Shown: positions 35,912 to 43,842, numbered from the stretch's first letter. The stretch: 64,000 nucleotides of DNA from Massilistercora timonensis (GCF_900312975.1 NZ_LT990039.1:2604001-2668000); one strand, 5' to 3'. The notes: generated by a model not told the origin, from the letters alone. Numbers and translations: made by a program.

Positions 35912-36044
35912 CAATGAATCCTGCAAGCGCCAGCCTCCTGTGAGGCTGACGCTCACGGACATTCGTCCTATGCCGCCGCAAGAGAAACAAGTAAAAAATG
36001 TAAACATTTTTAATTGTACTCTGGCGGCGGCGCAGGATTCATTG
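35912..36044. repeat. Multi-hairpin structured element between ilvN and ilvE
   Basis: A 13-bp outer inverted repeat, CAATGAATCCTGC (35912-35924) with its complement (36032-36044), encloses several nested stems. One hairpin has AGCG/CGCT and AGCCTC/GAGGCT with loop CTGT (35926-35953). A second is GGAC-ATTC-GTCC (35957-35968). A long stem GCCGCCGC/GCGGCGGC (35972-35979 with 36024-36031) holds an inner AAAAATG/CATTTTT hairpin. This is a four-way-junction-like fold, more elaborate than a terminator. It could be a structured RNA, a folded repeat element, or an operon-end processing site. I do not recognise it. Confidence 0.7.
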
Positions 36045-36068
36045 TTTTCGTGAAAACCGAGCGCACTC

Positions 36069-36097
36069 TTGAATTTTGATTTTAGGCGTACTATAAT
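36069..36097 (+). promoter_or_regulatory. Promoter of ilvE
   Basis: TTGAAT (36069-36074) and TATAAT (36092-36097) are separated by 17 bases, 46 bases ahead of the ilvE start. Confidence 0.8.
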
Positions 36098-36142
36098 AAT
36101 CCATAGATAGACAGAAGTTACATACGGAATGGAGGAATTGAG

Positions 36143-37168
36143 ATGGAGAAGAAGAATATCGACTGGCAGAATCTTGGTTTTGCTTATCTGGAGACGGATC
36201 AGAGGTATGTCTCCAACTATAAGGACGGCGCCTGGGATGAGGGGACAATGACCTCCGACCCCAATGTTGTCATCAATGAATGCGCCTGCGTCCTGCAATA
36301 TGCCCAGACCTGTTTTGAGGGGTTGAAGGCCTATACGGCGGAGGACGGAAGTATCGTGATGTTCCGTCCGGACCTGAACGCCGCCCGGATGGCCAACACA
36401 GCGAAGCGGCTGGAGATGCCGCCCTTCCCGGAGGAGCGGTTTGTGGAGGCAGTCCACAAGACGGTGGAAGCCAATGCGGCATATGTACCGCCTTATGGTT
36501 CTGGTGCGACCCTGTATGTACGTCCCTTTATGTTTGGCTCAAATGCGATCATTGGTGTAAAGCCGGCGGACGAGTATCAGTTCCGTGTATTTACCACACC
36601 GGTGGGACCTTATTTCAAGGGCGGCGCAAAGCCTATCACCATCCGCGTCAGCGACTATGACCGGGCAGCGCCTCACGGAACCGGCCATGTGAAGGCAGGC
36701 CTTAATTACGCTATGAGCCTGTACGCCATCATGGACGCCCACAGACAGGGATTCGACGAGAACATGTACCTGGATGCGGCCACCCGTACGAAGGTGGAGG
36801 AGACCGGCGGAGCCAACTTCATCTTTGTGACTAAAGACAACAAGGTGGTAACACCCAAATCCAGCACCATTCTTCCCTCCATCACCAGACGTTCTCTGAT
36901 GTATGTGGCTGAGAAGTACCTGGGACTGGAAGTAGAAGAGCGGGAGATCTACTTTGACGAAGTAAAAGATTTCGCAGAGTGCGGTCTGTGCGGAACGGCA
37001 GCAGTCATCTCTCCGGTAGGGAAGATCAATGATCATGGAAAAGAGATCTGCTTCCCAAGCGGCATGGATGAGATGGGACCGATCACCAAGAAGCTGTATG
37101 ATACATTAACCGGGATCCAGATGGGGCACATCGAGGCTCCGGAAGGATGGATCCACAAGATCTGTTAA
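36143..37168 (+). CDS. ilvE: Branched-chain amino acid aminotransferase
   Basis: A 341-residue fold-type IV PLP enzyme of the BCAT2 subgroup. It carries YAQTCFEGLKAYTAEDGSIVMFRP in part, RPFMFGSNAIIGVKP, the PLP-lysine region HVKAGLNYAMSL, YLDAATRTKVEETGGANFIF, and CGLCGTAAVISPVG. It transaminates the 2-oxo acids made by the ilv pathway. ATGGAGG precedes the ATG. It has its own promoter and is followed by a strong hairpin. Confidence 0.94.
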   Translation: MEKKNIDWQNLGFAYLETDQRYVSNYKDGAWDEGTMTSDPNVVINECACVLQYAQTCFEGLKAYTAEDGSIVMFRPDLNAARMANTAKRLEMPPFPEERFVEAVHKTVEANAAYVPPYGSGATLYVRPFMFGSNAIIGVKPADEYQFRVFTTPVGPYFKGGAKPITIRVSDYDRAAPHGTGHVKAGLNYAMSLYAIMDAHRQGFDENMYLDAATRTKVEETGGANFIFVTKDNKVVTPKSSTILPSITRRSLMYVAEKYLGLEVEEREIYFDEVKDFAECGLCGTAAVISPVGKINDHGKEICFPSGMDEMGPITKKLYDTLTGIQMGHIEAPEGWIHKIC

Positions 37169-37177
37169 TGAGAGATA

Positions 37178-37219
37178 AACCGGGGACGTGGTATTTTCAG
37201 AAATACCACGTCCCCGGTT
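37178..37219 (+). terminator. Long perfect hairpin after ilvE
   Basis: A 19-bp perfect inverted repeat AACCGGGGACGTGGTATTT (37178-37196) with its complement (37201-37219) and loop TCAG. Only GTATAT follows, so the T-run is poor. The perfect, long, GC-capped stem looks more like a dispersed hairpin repeat used as a terminator than a standard one. Confidence 0.7.
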
Positions 37220-37305
37220 GTATATACCGTTTCATTGACAGAAGGGGTTAAAAAAGGGTATAATCCATCTATTATCATCAATGGTCAGAAGGCGGGGTGA
37301 GTAGT

Positions 37306-38544
37306 TTGAAGTGTATCTTAATGCATAAACGAATCGCTGTAGCGGAGTTAGAACTGGATGACGCTACTGGTTTCATACAAAAGATTGGCATGGTCTATGC
37401 GCCAGAGCATTTTCCTGTGGGGATCCCAGTAAAAAAGGGTGTTGCTGACCGGACGGCGTTAAATGAGTGGTGGACAGACCGGTCTATCCCGGCCAGCCGG
37501 TCTGGTATCCGGGAGGCTCTGGAAACATTGGAGATAACCAGCACAAAATTGCTTCTGGTACGTTGTTATGGACTGAGTCTGTCGGATCAGTATTGGATCT
37601 GTCCGAAAGGTTCCGGCCTGACATGGGACGCCATCAACTTTTTTGACAATGGTTTTTCAGACGATATTGGCGACGTCCTGTTCGGAGCGGAAAAGAAAAC
37701 GGATGCTTTAGATTTTTCATCTCCGGATAATACTTCAGACGGTAATCTGAAAAAACGCTGGAAGATCATAGACGGGAAACGGTGCCTGGTAAAAGGCGGC
37801 AGCAACCCATTCCGACAGCAGCCCTTTAATGAGGTGATCGCTGCCGGGATCATGGAGCGCCTGGGAATTCCTTATGTGCCGTATAAAGTCACCTGGAACA
37901 AAGGCGCGCCTTACAGTGTGTGTGAAGATTTTATCACAAGGGATACGGAACTGGTTCCGGCATGGCGTATCCTCAAAACGCAGAAAAAGAGTAACAGCGT
38001 CTCGGTGTATCAGCATTTTGTCAACTGCTGTGAAAGGCTTGGTATCCAGGATGCCGTTCCCTTCCTTGACCGTATGATCGTGCTGGATTTTATTATCGCC
38101 AATGAAGATCGGCATTTTAACAATTTTGGTATGCTGCGGGAGGCGGAAACCTTGAAATGGATTGGTTTCGCCCCAATTTATGACAGTGGTTCCTCACTGG
38201 GCTACGATAAGACGCCCATGCAGATACGCTCGGAGAAGGATATTGTCTGCAAGCCCTTTAAAAATCACCATACGGAGCAGTTAAAGCTGGTGTCAGATTT
38301 TAGCTGGATTGATTTTGACCGGCTGAAGGATGTGGATAGATTGATTGAGAGTGTACTGACTGCAGAAGGAACGGAAGATTATGTGGATGAAATCCGTGTT
38401 CGTGCGATCAAAGGATCGGTTAAGCAGCGGATTGAGTATTTATCCCAGTTTTCCATGAGCCGGACGCCAGTGCAGGAGTATTCTACGGAGGATGATGTGG
38501 AAGAAAATGTTGCTGCGGATTATGCACTAAAAACGGATCTGTAA
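37306..38544 (+). CDS. HipA-like kinase domain protein
   Basis: A 412-residue protein with a HipA_C-type Ser/Thr kinase fold. The catalytic-loop motif is IVLDFIIANEDRHFNNFGML and the metal motif is APIYDSGSSLGYDK, with NPFRQQPFNEVIAAGIMERLG ahead of them. The start is uncertain: TTG at 37306 lies about 9 bases from GGCGGGG and gives the N-terminus (M)KCILMHKRIAVAELE. GTG at 37297 and ATG at 37321 are alternatives. No HipB-type helix-turn-helix antitoxin gene is found on either side, so it is an orphan. Base composition is below core level, indicating transfer. Confidence 0.8.
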   Translation: MKCILMHKRIAVAELELDDATGFIQKIGMVYAPEHFPVGIPVKKGVADRTALNEWWTDRSIPASRSGIREALETLEITSTKLLLVRCYGLSLSDQYWICPKGSGLTWDAINFFDNGFSDDIGDVLFGAEKKTDALDFSSPDNTSDGNLKKRWKIIDGKRCLVKGGSNPFRQQPFNEVIAAGIMERLGIPYVPYKVTWNKGAPYSVCEDFITRDTELVPAWRILKTQKKSNSVSVYQHFVNCCERLGIQDAVPFLDRMIVLDFIIANEDRHFNNFGMLREAETLKWIGFAPIYDSGSSLGYDKTPMQIRSEKDIVCKPFKNHHTEQLKLVSDFSWIDFDRLKDVDRLIESVLTAEGTEDYVDEIRVRAIKGSVKQRIEYLSQFSMSRTPVQEYSTEDDVEENVAADYALKTDL

Positions 38545-38598
38545 TCATCAAAGAATTTGATGGGGAAATACAAAAAGCAGTGATGGGAGGTGATGGAT

Positions 38599-39471
38599 AT
38601 GGAATTGCGCGTGCTGAAATATTTTCTGACGGTAGCGGATGAAGGAAATATTACGAGAGCTGCGGATATCCTTCATGTTACCCAGCCCACCTTAAGCCGC
38701 CAGCTGATAGAACTGGAAGACGAACTGGGAACGGCGCTTTTGATCCGGGGGAAACGATCCGTGACTTTAACAGACGAAGGATTTCTGTTTAAACAGCAGG
38801 CGGAAATGATCGTGGAGCTCTCGGACAAGCTGGAACATACCTTTAAAGACAAAAAAGATGTGGTCTGCGGCACCATCCGGATCGGTGCTTCAGAAGCGGT
38901 GGGCTGCCGGGCGCTGGCCCTTTATATGAAAGAATTCCGTGAGAAATACCCGGATGTCCAGTTTGATCTTTATAATGGGATGGCGGACAACATCAAAGAG
39001 ATGCTGGAACGAGGGCTGCTTGACCTGGGACTTGTACTGGAGCCTGTCGATACTGCAAAATTTGAATATGTAAGGCTTCCCCAGAAAGAAACCTGGGGAC
39101 TCCTTTTGAGAAAAGATCACGAACTTGCGGAAAAGGAAACCTTAACCGTGGAGGAGATTCGGCAGTATCCTCTGATCATGCCGGGAAGAGAGAATGCAAA
39201 AGAGGAAGTTCTTCACTGGATGCAGTGCGAGGAAAGACATCTGGACATCCCGGCTTTTTACAATCTTCTTTCCAACGCCGCATTGCTGGTAGAGGCCGGG
39301 ATGGGCTGTGCAGTCTGCCTGGACGGGGCATTATCCATACATGCGGATCCAAATCTTTGTTTTCGTAAGATCTTGCCGGAGCACACAACAAGGAGTGTGA
39401 TCCTGTGGAAAAAGAACCATCTGTTTTCTCAGGCGGCGTCACTTTTTGTACAGACAATCCAAGAATATTAG
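38599..39471 (+). CDS. LysR-family transcriptional regulator
   Basis: A 290-residue LysR regulator. It has the N-terminal helix-turn-helix MELRVLKYFLTVADEGNITRAADILHVTQPTLSRQLIELED in part, and a C-terminal effector-binding domain (IRIGASEAVGCRALALYMKEFREKYPDVQF). The ATG at 38599 is placed by GGGAGGTG; earlier GTG and ATG codons overlap that site. It sits upstream of a flavodoxin promoter carrying a LysR-type box and most likely controls that locus. Confidence 0.9.
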   Translation: MELRVLKYFLTVADEGNITRAADILHVTQPTLSRQLIELEDELGTALLIRGKRSVTLTDEGFLFKQQAEMIVELSDKLEHTFKDKKDVVCGTIRIGASEAVGCRALALYMKEFREKYPDVQFDLYNGMADNIKEMLERGLLDLGLVLEPVDTAKFEYVRLPQKETWGLLLRKDHELAEKETLTVEEIRQYPLIMPGRENAKEEVLHWMQCEERHLDIPAFYNLLSNAALLVEAGMGCAVCLDGALSIHADPNLCFRKILPEHTTRSVILWKKNHLFSQAASLFVQTIQEY

Positions 39472-39475
39472 AAAT

Positions 39476-39518
39476 AGCCATGGCATCAGCGAAAGCGCTG
39501 GTGCCATGGCTTTTTTTT
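39476..39518 (+). terminator. Terminator of the LysR gene
   Basis: AGCCATGGCA (39476-39485) pairs with its complement (39502-39511). The stem continues through a wobble into CAGCG/CGCTG with loop AAAG, and is followed by eight T residues. Confidence 0.93.
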
Positions 39519-39520
39519 AT

Positions 39521-39587
39521 ATACGGAAAACGTATGGTTTTTCATAGCAGACAGGTATTAGACAGGATACAGAAGACGGGGGATAAT
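39521..39587 (+). promoter_or_regulatory. LysR box and promoter of the first flavodoxin gene
   Basis: ATACG-GAAAA-CGTAT (39521-39535) is a perfect 5-bp inverted repeat with the T-N11-A pattern of LysR operators. It is followed after 23 bases by TAGACA (39559-39564) and, 17 bases on, GATAAT (39582-39587). A second box-promoter pair with the same spacing lies at 46046. Confidence 0.7.
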
Positions 39588-39611
39588 GAATAAAAAAGTA
39601 AGAGCTAAAGG

Positions 39612-39896
39612 ATGAAAACCTATATGAAAGAAAATATTTTGATCGTGTATTATTCTTATTCCGGAAAAACCCGCAGGATTGCGGAAGAGATCCAGAAACA
39701 GACAGGCGGCAGATTAAGCCAGATCTATCCAAGGCAGCCTTATCCGGCAGATTTTGATTGCCTTTTAAAGCAGGTGAGAGAGGAAAACAGATCGGAAAAG
39801 CTGCCTGCGCTGCTTCCCGTAACAGAAAGCGCCGCCAGATATGACATTGTTTTTGTTGGTTCGCCTAAAATGGAGCATGGTTATATCTGTGTATAG
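39612..39896 (+). pseudogene. Flavodoxin, N-terminal half (interrupted)
   Basis: The first ~88 residues are a normal flavodoxin: the FMN phosphate loop ILIVYYSYSGKTRRIAEEI, then YDIVFVGSP, after which a flavodoxin should continue with a tryptophan-rich NWW loop. Instead the frame runs into unrelated DNA (KMEHGYICV) and stops. The missing half (YPNWWYGVPMALLTFLEGND) is found at about 46214. Together the halves make about 165-170 residues, a full short flavodoxin. The break lies near 39873. Confidence 0.85.
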
Positions 39897-39980
39897 CAGT
39901 GTATAGCGTAGAGGAAGAAGGGCAAATAGGAACAGGAAACACAGCAGAAAGGAAAAAGTGTGTATAGAGTAAGGTAGGAA

Positions 39981-40006
39981 CGACCATGAGAGTGGTCGCT
40001 TTTTTT
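39981..40006 (+). terminator. Terminator-like hairpin before the first mosaic gene
   Basis: CGACCA (39981-39986) pairs with TGGTCG (39993-39998), loop TGAGAG, followed by CTTTTTTT. It lies inside the mobile segment and could act as a leader attenuator. Confidence 0.6.
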
Positions 40007-40056
40007 ATGGGGAAAAACACCCATCCTGCAAGTTTTGAGGGAAGGAGGCCAAGTTC

Positions 40057-40425
40057 ATGAACACCAAGATCAGCTATCTGTACCGGGATGCTGATAACTA
40101 CAAGGTTCACAACGAATGCGTTATCGAGTTCGAATTGTCCGGGGAACAAATCCGAAGCATCCTTGATTGCTGTGACATGGGTGAATATTTTATTCCAAGA
40201 CAGGTCGGGATGCCGGAAAGGAGATTCGATGAGTATGATGCGGAAGTCGATCACTGCTGGTTCGAAATCAGCGAAGATGGGTTTGAACGCACAAATCAGC
40301 CTGCGAATATTTCCCTCACCGCAAGTCGGCTCGTGGAGAACTTTGCTGTTCGTAAAGGCAACTGGGATGACACAGAGTGGCTGGCTCTACAAACAGAAGA
40401 CAACGATTTAGGAATGGAGATGTAG
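40057..40425 (+). CDS. Hypothetical protein of integrative-element type
   Basis: A 122-residue acidic protein starting MNTKISYLYRDADNYKVHNE, with EGEYFIP-like (MGEYFIPRQVGMPE) and DHCWFEI segments. I recall this type from conjugative elements of Clostridia, where it accompanies small RHH-like genes; its function is unknown. AAGGAGGCC precedes the ATG. It appears intact, although its neighbours are not. Confidence 0.65.
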   Translation: MNTKISYLYRDADNYKVHNECVIEFELSGEQIRSILDCCDMGEYFIPRQVGMPERRFDEYDAEVDHCWFEISEDGFERTNQPANISLTASRLVENFAVRKGNWDDTEWLALQTEDNDLGMEM

Positions 40426-40437
40426 GAGGTAAATCAT

Positions 40438-40578
40438 TTGGAAATGGAAATTGAGATTCCGGAGGCGCTGGTGGAGCCACTTTTGATCCAGGCTGCCATT
40501 GAGGAAGTGCCTGTAGAGGAAATTGTAACAAGGGCAATTCAGAGATTCATAGAAAGAGGTGAACAAAATGGCTGCTGA
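40438..40578 (+). CDS. Small RHH-like hypothetical protein
   Basis: A 46-residue protein from a TTG start 7 bases after AGGAGGT: (M)EMEIEIPEALVEPLLIQAA, then EEVPVEEIVTRAIQRFIERG. The beta strand followed by two amphipathic helices suggests a ribbon-helix-helix DNA-binding or antitoxin-like fold. It overlaps the following chimeric gene by 11 bases. It is typical of small genes in conjugative elements. Confidence 0.55.
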   Translation: MEMEIEIPEALVEPLLIQAAIEEVPVEEIVTRAIQRFIERGEQNGC

Positions 40579-40858
40579 TGGGAAGAAAACCATGCAGCCG
40601 CCTGCAGAGGGCAGCGTCTTTACTTATCATACTCTCGTTTGCCCACTGTCCGATTTCGCAAAAAAATACGGCTACGAAGAATATATGCCCTATCTCTGCA
40701 ATTTGGACTATGTGATGTTCGGCGTGTTGGGCGTACCGCTGTACCGAAGGCATACCTGCTTTGCCAACGGCGACTACTGTGACTTCAGCCTAAAATCGGG
40801 TGTGCAGCCATTACCATACTGGCCGCCGGTATTTACACAGGGGAAAGGTTATCAATAA
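40568..40858 (+). pseudogene. L-2-amino-thiazoline-4-carboxylate hydrolase tail fused to element DNA
   Basis: A 96-residue frame. The first ~15 residues (MAADGKKTMQPPAEG) look like the start of an integrative-element gene. From TYHTLVCPLSDFAKKYG onward it matches the C-terminal third of the ATC hydrolase family (YMPYLCNLDYVMFGVLGVPLYRRHT, CDFSL). Compare the intact copy at 42249, whose tail reads IPYMCAMDFISADLMGGVLYR. The N-terminal two thirds are missing. The two pieces are joined in frame at about 40610, pointing to a deletion junction. Probably non-functional. Confidence 0.75.
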
Positions 40859-40934
40859 GAAATATACGGAAACACTCACCCAATTCCGGATGAATAAACC
40901 GGTATTACAAATCTGATGAAAAAGGAGACATAAA

Positions 40935-41534
40935 ATGGCATTCAGAAACAATTTCGGCAACCCGCAGGGATTTATAGGAAGGCTGATGCTTTCTGGTATG
41001 AATATGGGGCATAGTCCGATGGCTAAATGGGCATTTACACAATTTGATGTCCCTGATGACGGAATGCTGGTTGATATTGGCTGTGGCGGTGGATTTAATA
41101 TCCGAAGATTATTAGACCGCTCCAAAGACGGTTTCGTTTATGGGATAGATATTTCCAGCACCAGCGTTGAGAAGTCAAAAAAGACGAATAAAAAGAATAT
41201 TGGCAAAAGATGTGAAGTGCTTCTTGGGAGCGCAGAGAACCTTCCGTTAAAGGATAATTCCATAAAACTTGCCACCGCCTTTGAAACTGTGTATTTCTGG
41301 AAAGATCTGGAGAAATGCTTTGCAGAAGTGAAAAGAACGATCAGGCCGGGCGGGAAATTCGTAGTCGTCAATGATCCTGGAGATCCTGAAAAACACTGGG
41401 AAAAGATGATACCGGGGATGAAATCATATACACCGGATGAAATAAAACAGATCATGGAGGCCGTTGGTTTCATGGATGTTAAGGTTACAAAAAATAAGTT
41501 TATGTTCTGCGTGTCTGGAAAGAAAGGGAACTAA
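40935..41534 (+). CDS. Class I SAM-dependent methyltransferase
   Basis: A 199-residue methyltransferase. SAM motif I is MLVDIGCGGGFNIRRLL. The acidic motif II region is VYGIDISSTSVEKSKK, and the post-I region is AENLPLKDNSIKLATAFETVYFW. It resembles UbiE-like small-molecule methyltransferases. AAAGGAGA precedes the ATG. The substrate is unknown. It is intact cargo in the mosaic region. Confidence 0.85.
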   Translation: MAFRNNFGNPQGFIGRLMLSGMNMGHSPMAKWAFTQFDVPDDGMLVDIGCGGGFNIRRLLDRSKDGFVYGIDISSTSVEKSKKTNKKNIGKRCEVLLGSAENLPLKDNSIKLATAFETVYFWKDLEKCFAEVKRTIRPGGKFVVVNDPGDPEKHWEKMIPGMKSYTPDEIKQIMEAVGFMDVKVTKNKFMFCVSGKKGN

Positions 41535-41539
41535 ATGAA

Positions 41540-41588
41540 TTGCAATCCTGCATGTCTCCTGATATAATATTAGTTAGTTATAACTAAC
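41540..41588 (+). promoter_or_regulatory. Promoter with overlapping palindromic operator
   Basis: TTGCAA (41540-41545) and TATAAT (41563-41568) are separated by 17 bases. They are followed by a 16-base perfect palindrome GTTAGTTATAACTAAC (41573-41588) over the transcription start. The size suits a MarR- or TetR-type repressor. No such regulator gene lies next to it, so the repressor is encoded elsewhere or was lost. Confidence 0.75.
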
Positions 41589-41614
41589 CTATTTGCGCAT
41601 AGGAGGGTACATCC

Positions 41615-42268
41615 ATGTTTACTGTTCGTCCATATAAGGAAGAAGATGCTGCGGCCTGCGGGGATTGCTTCTACGAAGGATTCTTTTCATGCTCTGTGGA
41701 TCAGAACGATAAAATACTTTTGCGTGACTACGCACAGATCCTGATTGAAAAATGCAATTTTACCTATGTTGCGGAAACCGAGGATCATCAGGTCGTAGGA
41801 TTCATCTGTGGAAAATATGATAAGCGTTTCAGCAAGACTCTGGCAGCTCAGTATGAGACAAAAAAGCACTATGGCCGTTGGTGTAAAATGTTTCTCAAGT
41901 TCTATCTGAAAAGATATAAAATGTCAGTACCATTCCAGAAGCAGTTTGATGCTTTTTTCCGTCAGCTACAGGAAAGGGATAAGGAAACCGTTGGGAAATG
42001 CGATCTGGAACTCGTTGCCCTTTCGTCCAGAAGGAATTACAGAAAGGGGTTGGGAACCGCATTGGTCACACAATTTTTGAATCGGGCAAAAGCTGATGGA
42101 GCAGATCGTGTGCGGCTTTTTACGAACACTCTTGCATCGTGGGAGTTTTATGAAAAACGTGGATTTAAGAAAGTGGCAGAGAAGCCCTTTCAGGATGGCT
42201 CCGGCAATCAGTCCCTCGTTTATGAGTACGTTTTGAAGGAGAATGAATATGAAAAACACCATTTGTGA
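41615..42268 (+). CDS. GNAT-family N-acetyltransferase
   Basis: A 217-residue acetyltransferase. Beta-strand 4 and the acetyl-CoA loop are at LELVALSSRRNYRKGLGTALVTQFLNRAKADG, followed by RLFTNTLASWEFYEKRGFKKV. The N-terminal 90 residues include VRPYKEEDAAACGDCFYEGF. ATAGGAGGG precedes the ATG. It is the first gene of a small operon with ATC-hydrolase, hydrolase and membrane-protein genes and is controlled by the palindromic operator upstream. The substrate is unknown. Confidence 0.85.
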   Translation: MFTVRPYKEEDAAACGDCFYEGFFSCSVDQNDKILLRDYAQILIEKCNFTYVAETEDHQVVGFICGKYDKRFSKTLAAQYETKKHYGRWCKMFLKFYLKRYKMSVPFQKQFDAFFRQLQERDKETVGKCDLELVALSSRRNYRKGLGTALVTQFLNRAKADGADRVRLFTNTLASWEFYEKRGFKKVAEKPFQDGSGNQSLVYEYVLKENEYEKHHL

Positions 42269-42953
42269 AAAACTGATGTGGTCAGCGATGACACCTGCTA
42301 TTTTCAAATATATCGCAGCCAATTGCAAAAATACGGATACATTCAGGGTGAAGAAGAAATCGCGTAAAAACTTTAAAGATATGTTGGCGAGGACACCCGA
42401 CATAGGCGGTTTTACGAAAAATCCTCTGCGAATCTGTCTTTCCGGCGGAATTGTCTGGATGGCAGTTTATAAGGCAATGGATGGGGCGATGAGCCATGAG
42501 CAGTTCGGGGAAATGGTGACAGCCACGATGCAGGCGTCGCTCATTAAAAAAGCTTTCGGGAGTAAAAATCCATTTGATATGGAATATCAAAAAAAGAAAG
42601 TCAAGAAGGACAGAATTGCAAATGCCATATCCGACAGCGAATTCAACTGGATGACGGAGACGATTCCCGGAAGGGATGCAGACGAATACACCATCAACTA
42701 TCACAGGTGCGGCCTGTGTGCGCTTGGAAAACAGGAGCATTTGGAAGAACTGATACCCTATATGTGTGCCATGGATTTTATTTCTGCTGATCTCATGGGC
42801 GGCGTGTTATACAGGACAGGTACACTTGCAGAGGGCGCAGAAAAGTGTGATTTCTATATTTGCAAAAAGGACTCTAAATGGGATAAAGAAAGAAAATACG
42901 GACAGCAATCCAAGCTGCAAAAACAGGGAGAGTTGGGAAAGTGGAATATGTGA
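42249..42953 (+). CDS. L-2-amino-thiazoline-4-carboxylic acid hydrolase family protein
   Basis: A 234-residue protein whose C-terminal part (YHRCGLCALGKQEHLEELIPYMCAMDFI in part, then GGVLYRTGTLAEGAEKCDFYI) is that of the ATC hydrolase family, an uncharacterised fold named after an enzyme of cysteine synthesis in Pseudomonas. Several cysteines and a histidine in the tail look conserved. The ATG at 42249 is 7 bases from AAGGAG and overlaps the acetyltransferase gene. A second, truncated relative is at 40568. Function here is unknown. Confidence 0.75.
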   Translation: MKNTICEKLMWSAMTPAIFKYIAANCKNTDTFRVKKKSRKNFKDMLARTPDIGGFTKNPLRICLSGGIVWMAVYKAMDGAMSHEQFGEMVTATMQASLIKKAFGSKNPFDMEYQKKKVKKDRIANAISDSEFNWMTETIPGRDADEYTINYHRCGLCALGKQEHLEELIPYMCAMDFISADLMGGVLYRTGTLAEGAEKCDFYICKKDSKWDKERKYGQQSKLQKQGELGKWNM

Positions 42954-43354
42954 CGGTTGCACAGGAGGGCTTCTATGGACTTTATCATGTCCCTGTTAAG
43001 GATCATGATCCCAAAAAGGTCGTCATCGTAGTAGGCGGCAGCGAAGGGAATGATAATATCCCGATGAATGTGGGTGCTATGTTTGCCAGGTGCGGCATCG
43101 CCGCGTTAGGTATTTGTTACTGGAACGTAGACGGGCTGCCGAAAGAACTGGTTCGGGTGCCTGTCGATCCATTTGAAAAAGCGATCCTGTGGCTGAAAAA
43201 CAAAGGATATGAAAAAGCAAGCCACATTCTTGTTCCATTAAATCCATCTAAGCTGAAAATGTTTAAAATTGAGAGACAATATCCGGAAGATTGCAGGCGC
43301 AGCCGTGAAGACGCTTTCCATAAAACGATAAAATGGATATCGGAGGTAAAGTGA
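42941..43354 (+). pseudogene. Alpha/beta hydrolase (BAAT-like) with internal deletion
   Basis: A 137-residue frame. The N-terminal part (GFYGLYHVPVKDHDPKKVVIVVGGSEG, then GIAALGICYWNVDGLPKELVRVP and DPFEKAILWLK) matches acyl-CoA thioester hydrolase/dienelactone hydrolase-like proteins. After ILWLKNKGYEKASHI the frame jumps to the family C-terminus (KMFKIERQYPEDC, HKTIKWISEV). The nucleophile elbow and the acid residue region are absent, removed by an in-frame deletion of about 100 or more codons. Inactive unless it serves as a fragment. Confidence 0.75.
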
Positions 43355-43356
43355 AT

Positions 43357-43842
43357 ATGGCGGTCATGATAGAAAGTCTGATTGGTATCTTATTATTCAC
43401 AGTTCTGATTGTGTCACTGACGCTGAAAAATCCCCTTACCTCAGTGGGAGATTATCCCCCGGCCATACGGGAGAAATGTATGGAATTAGGATTGATCGAA
43501 AAAAGAGAACAACGCTTTACCAGGGCAGATATCCTCCGAAAGGGGATCGCCCTGCTTGCTTTTGTGTTCATCTTCGCTGTTGTCCTGAAACAGTTTAATG
43601 GAGCGGATACATTCTGGAAAGGGTTTCGGGATTCCTACCTGATCTGGTTGATCATTGATTGGTATGACGCTCTGGTGCTTGACTGCATCTGGTTTTGCCA
43701 TTCGAAAAAAGTCAGGATACCAGGCACAGAGGATATGGAAGAATATAAGGACTACCGTTTTCATATCAGGCAGTCCTGTATTGGTATGCTTCTTGGACTG
43801 CCAGCTTGTCTTGCAGTGGGAGTGATTACAGCAATCCTCTGA
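43357..43842 (+). CDS. Uncharacterised membrane protein, about four helices
   Basis: A 161-residue protein with hydrophobic segments IGILLFTVLIVSLTL, GIALLAFVFIFAVVL, SYLIWLIIDWYDALVLDCIWF and LLGLPACLAVGVITAIL. The ATG at 43357 follows CGGAGG and comes three bases after the preceding stop. Last gene of the acetyltransferase operon. No family recognised. Confidence 0.7.
   Translation: MAVMIESLIGILLFTVLIVSLTLKNPLTSVGDYPPAIREKCMELGLIEKREQRFTRADILRKGIALLAFVFIFAVVLKQFNGADTFWKGFRDSYLIWLIIDWYDALVLDCIWFCHSKKVRIPGTEDMEEYKDYRFHIRQSCIGMLLGLPACLAVGVITAIL

Noticed and set aside
40088..40411. 107-codon alternative frame
   Set aside because: It is fully contained in the gene at 40057, which has the better ribosome binding site and family resemblance.
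40961..41534. Antibiotic resistance rRNA methyltransferase
   Set aside because: The protein has a general class I methyltransferase fold without the motifs of Erm or similar enzymes.
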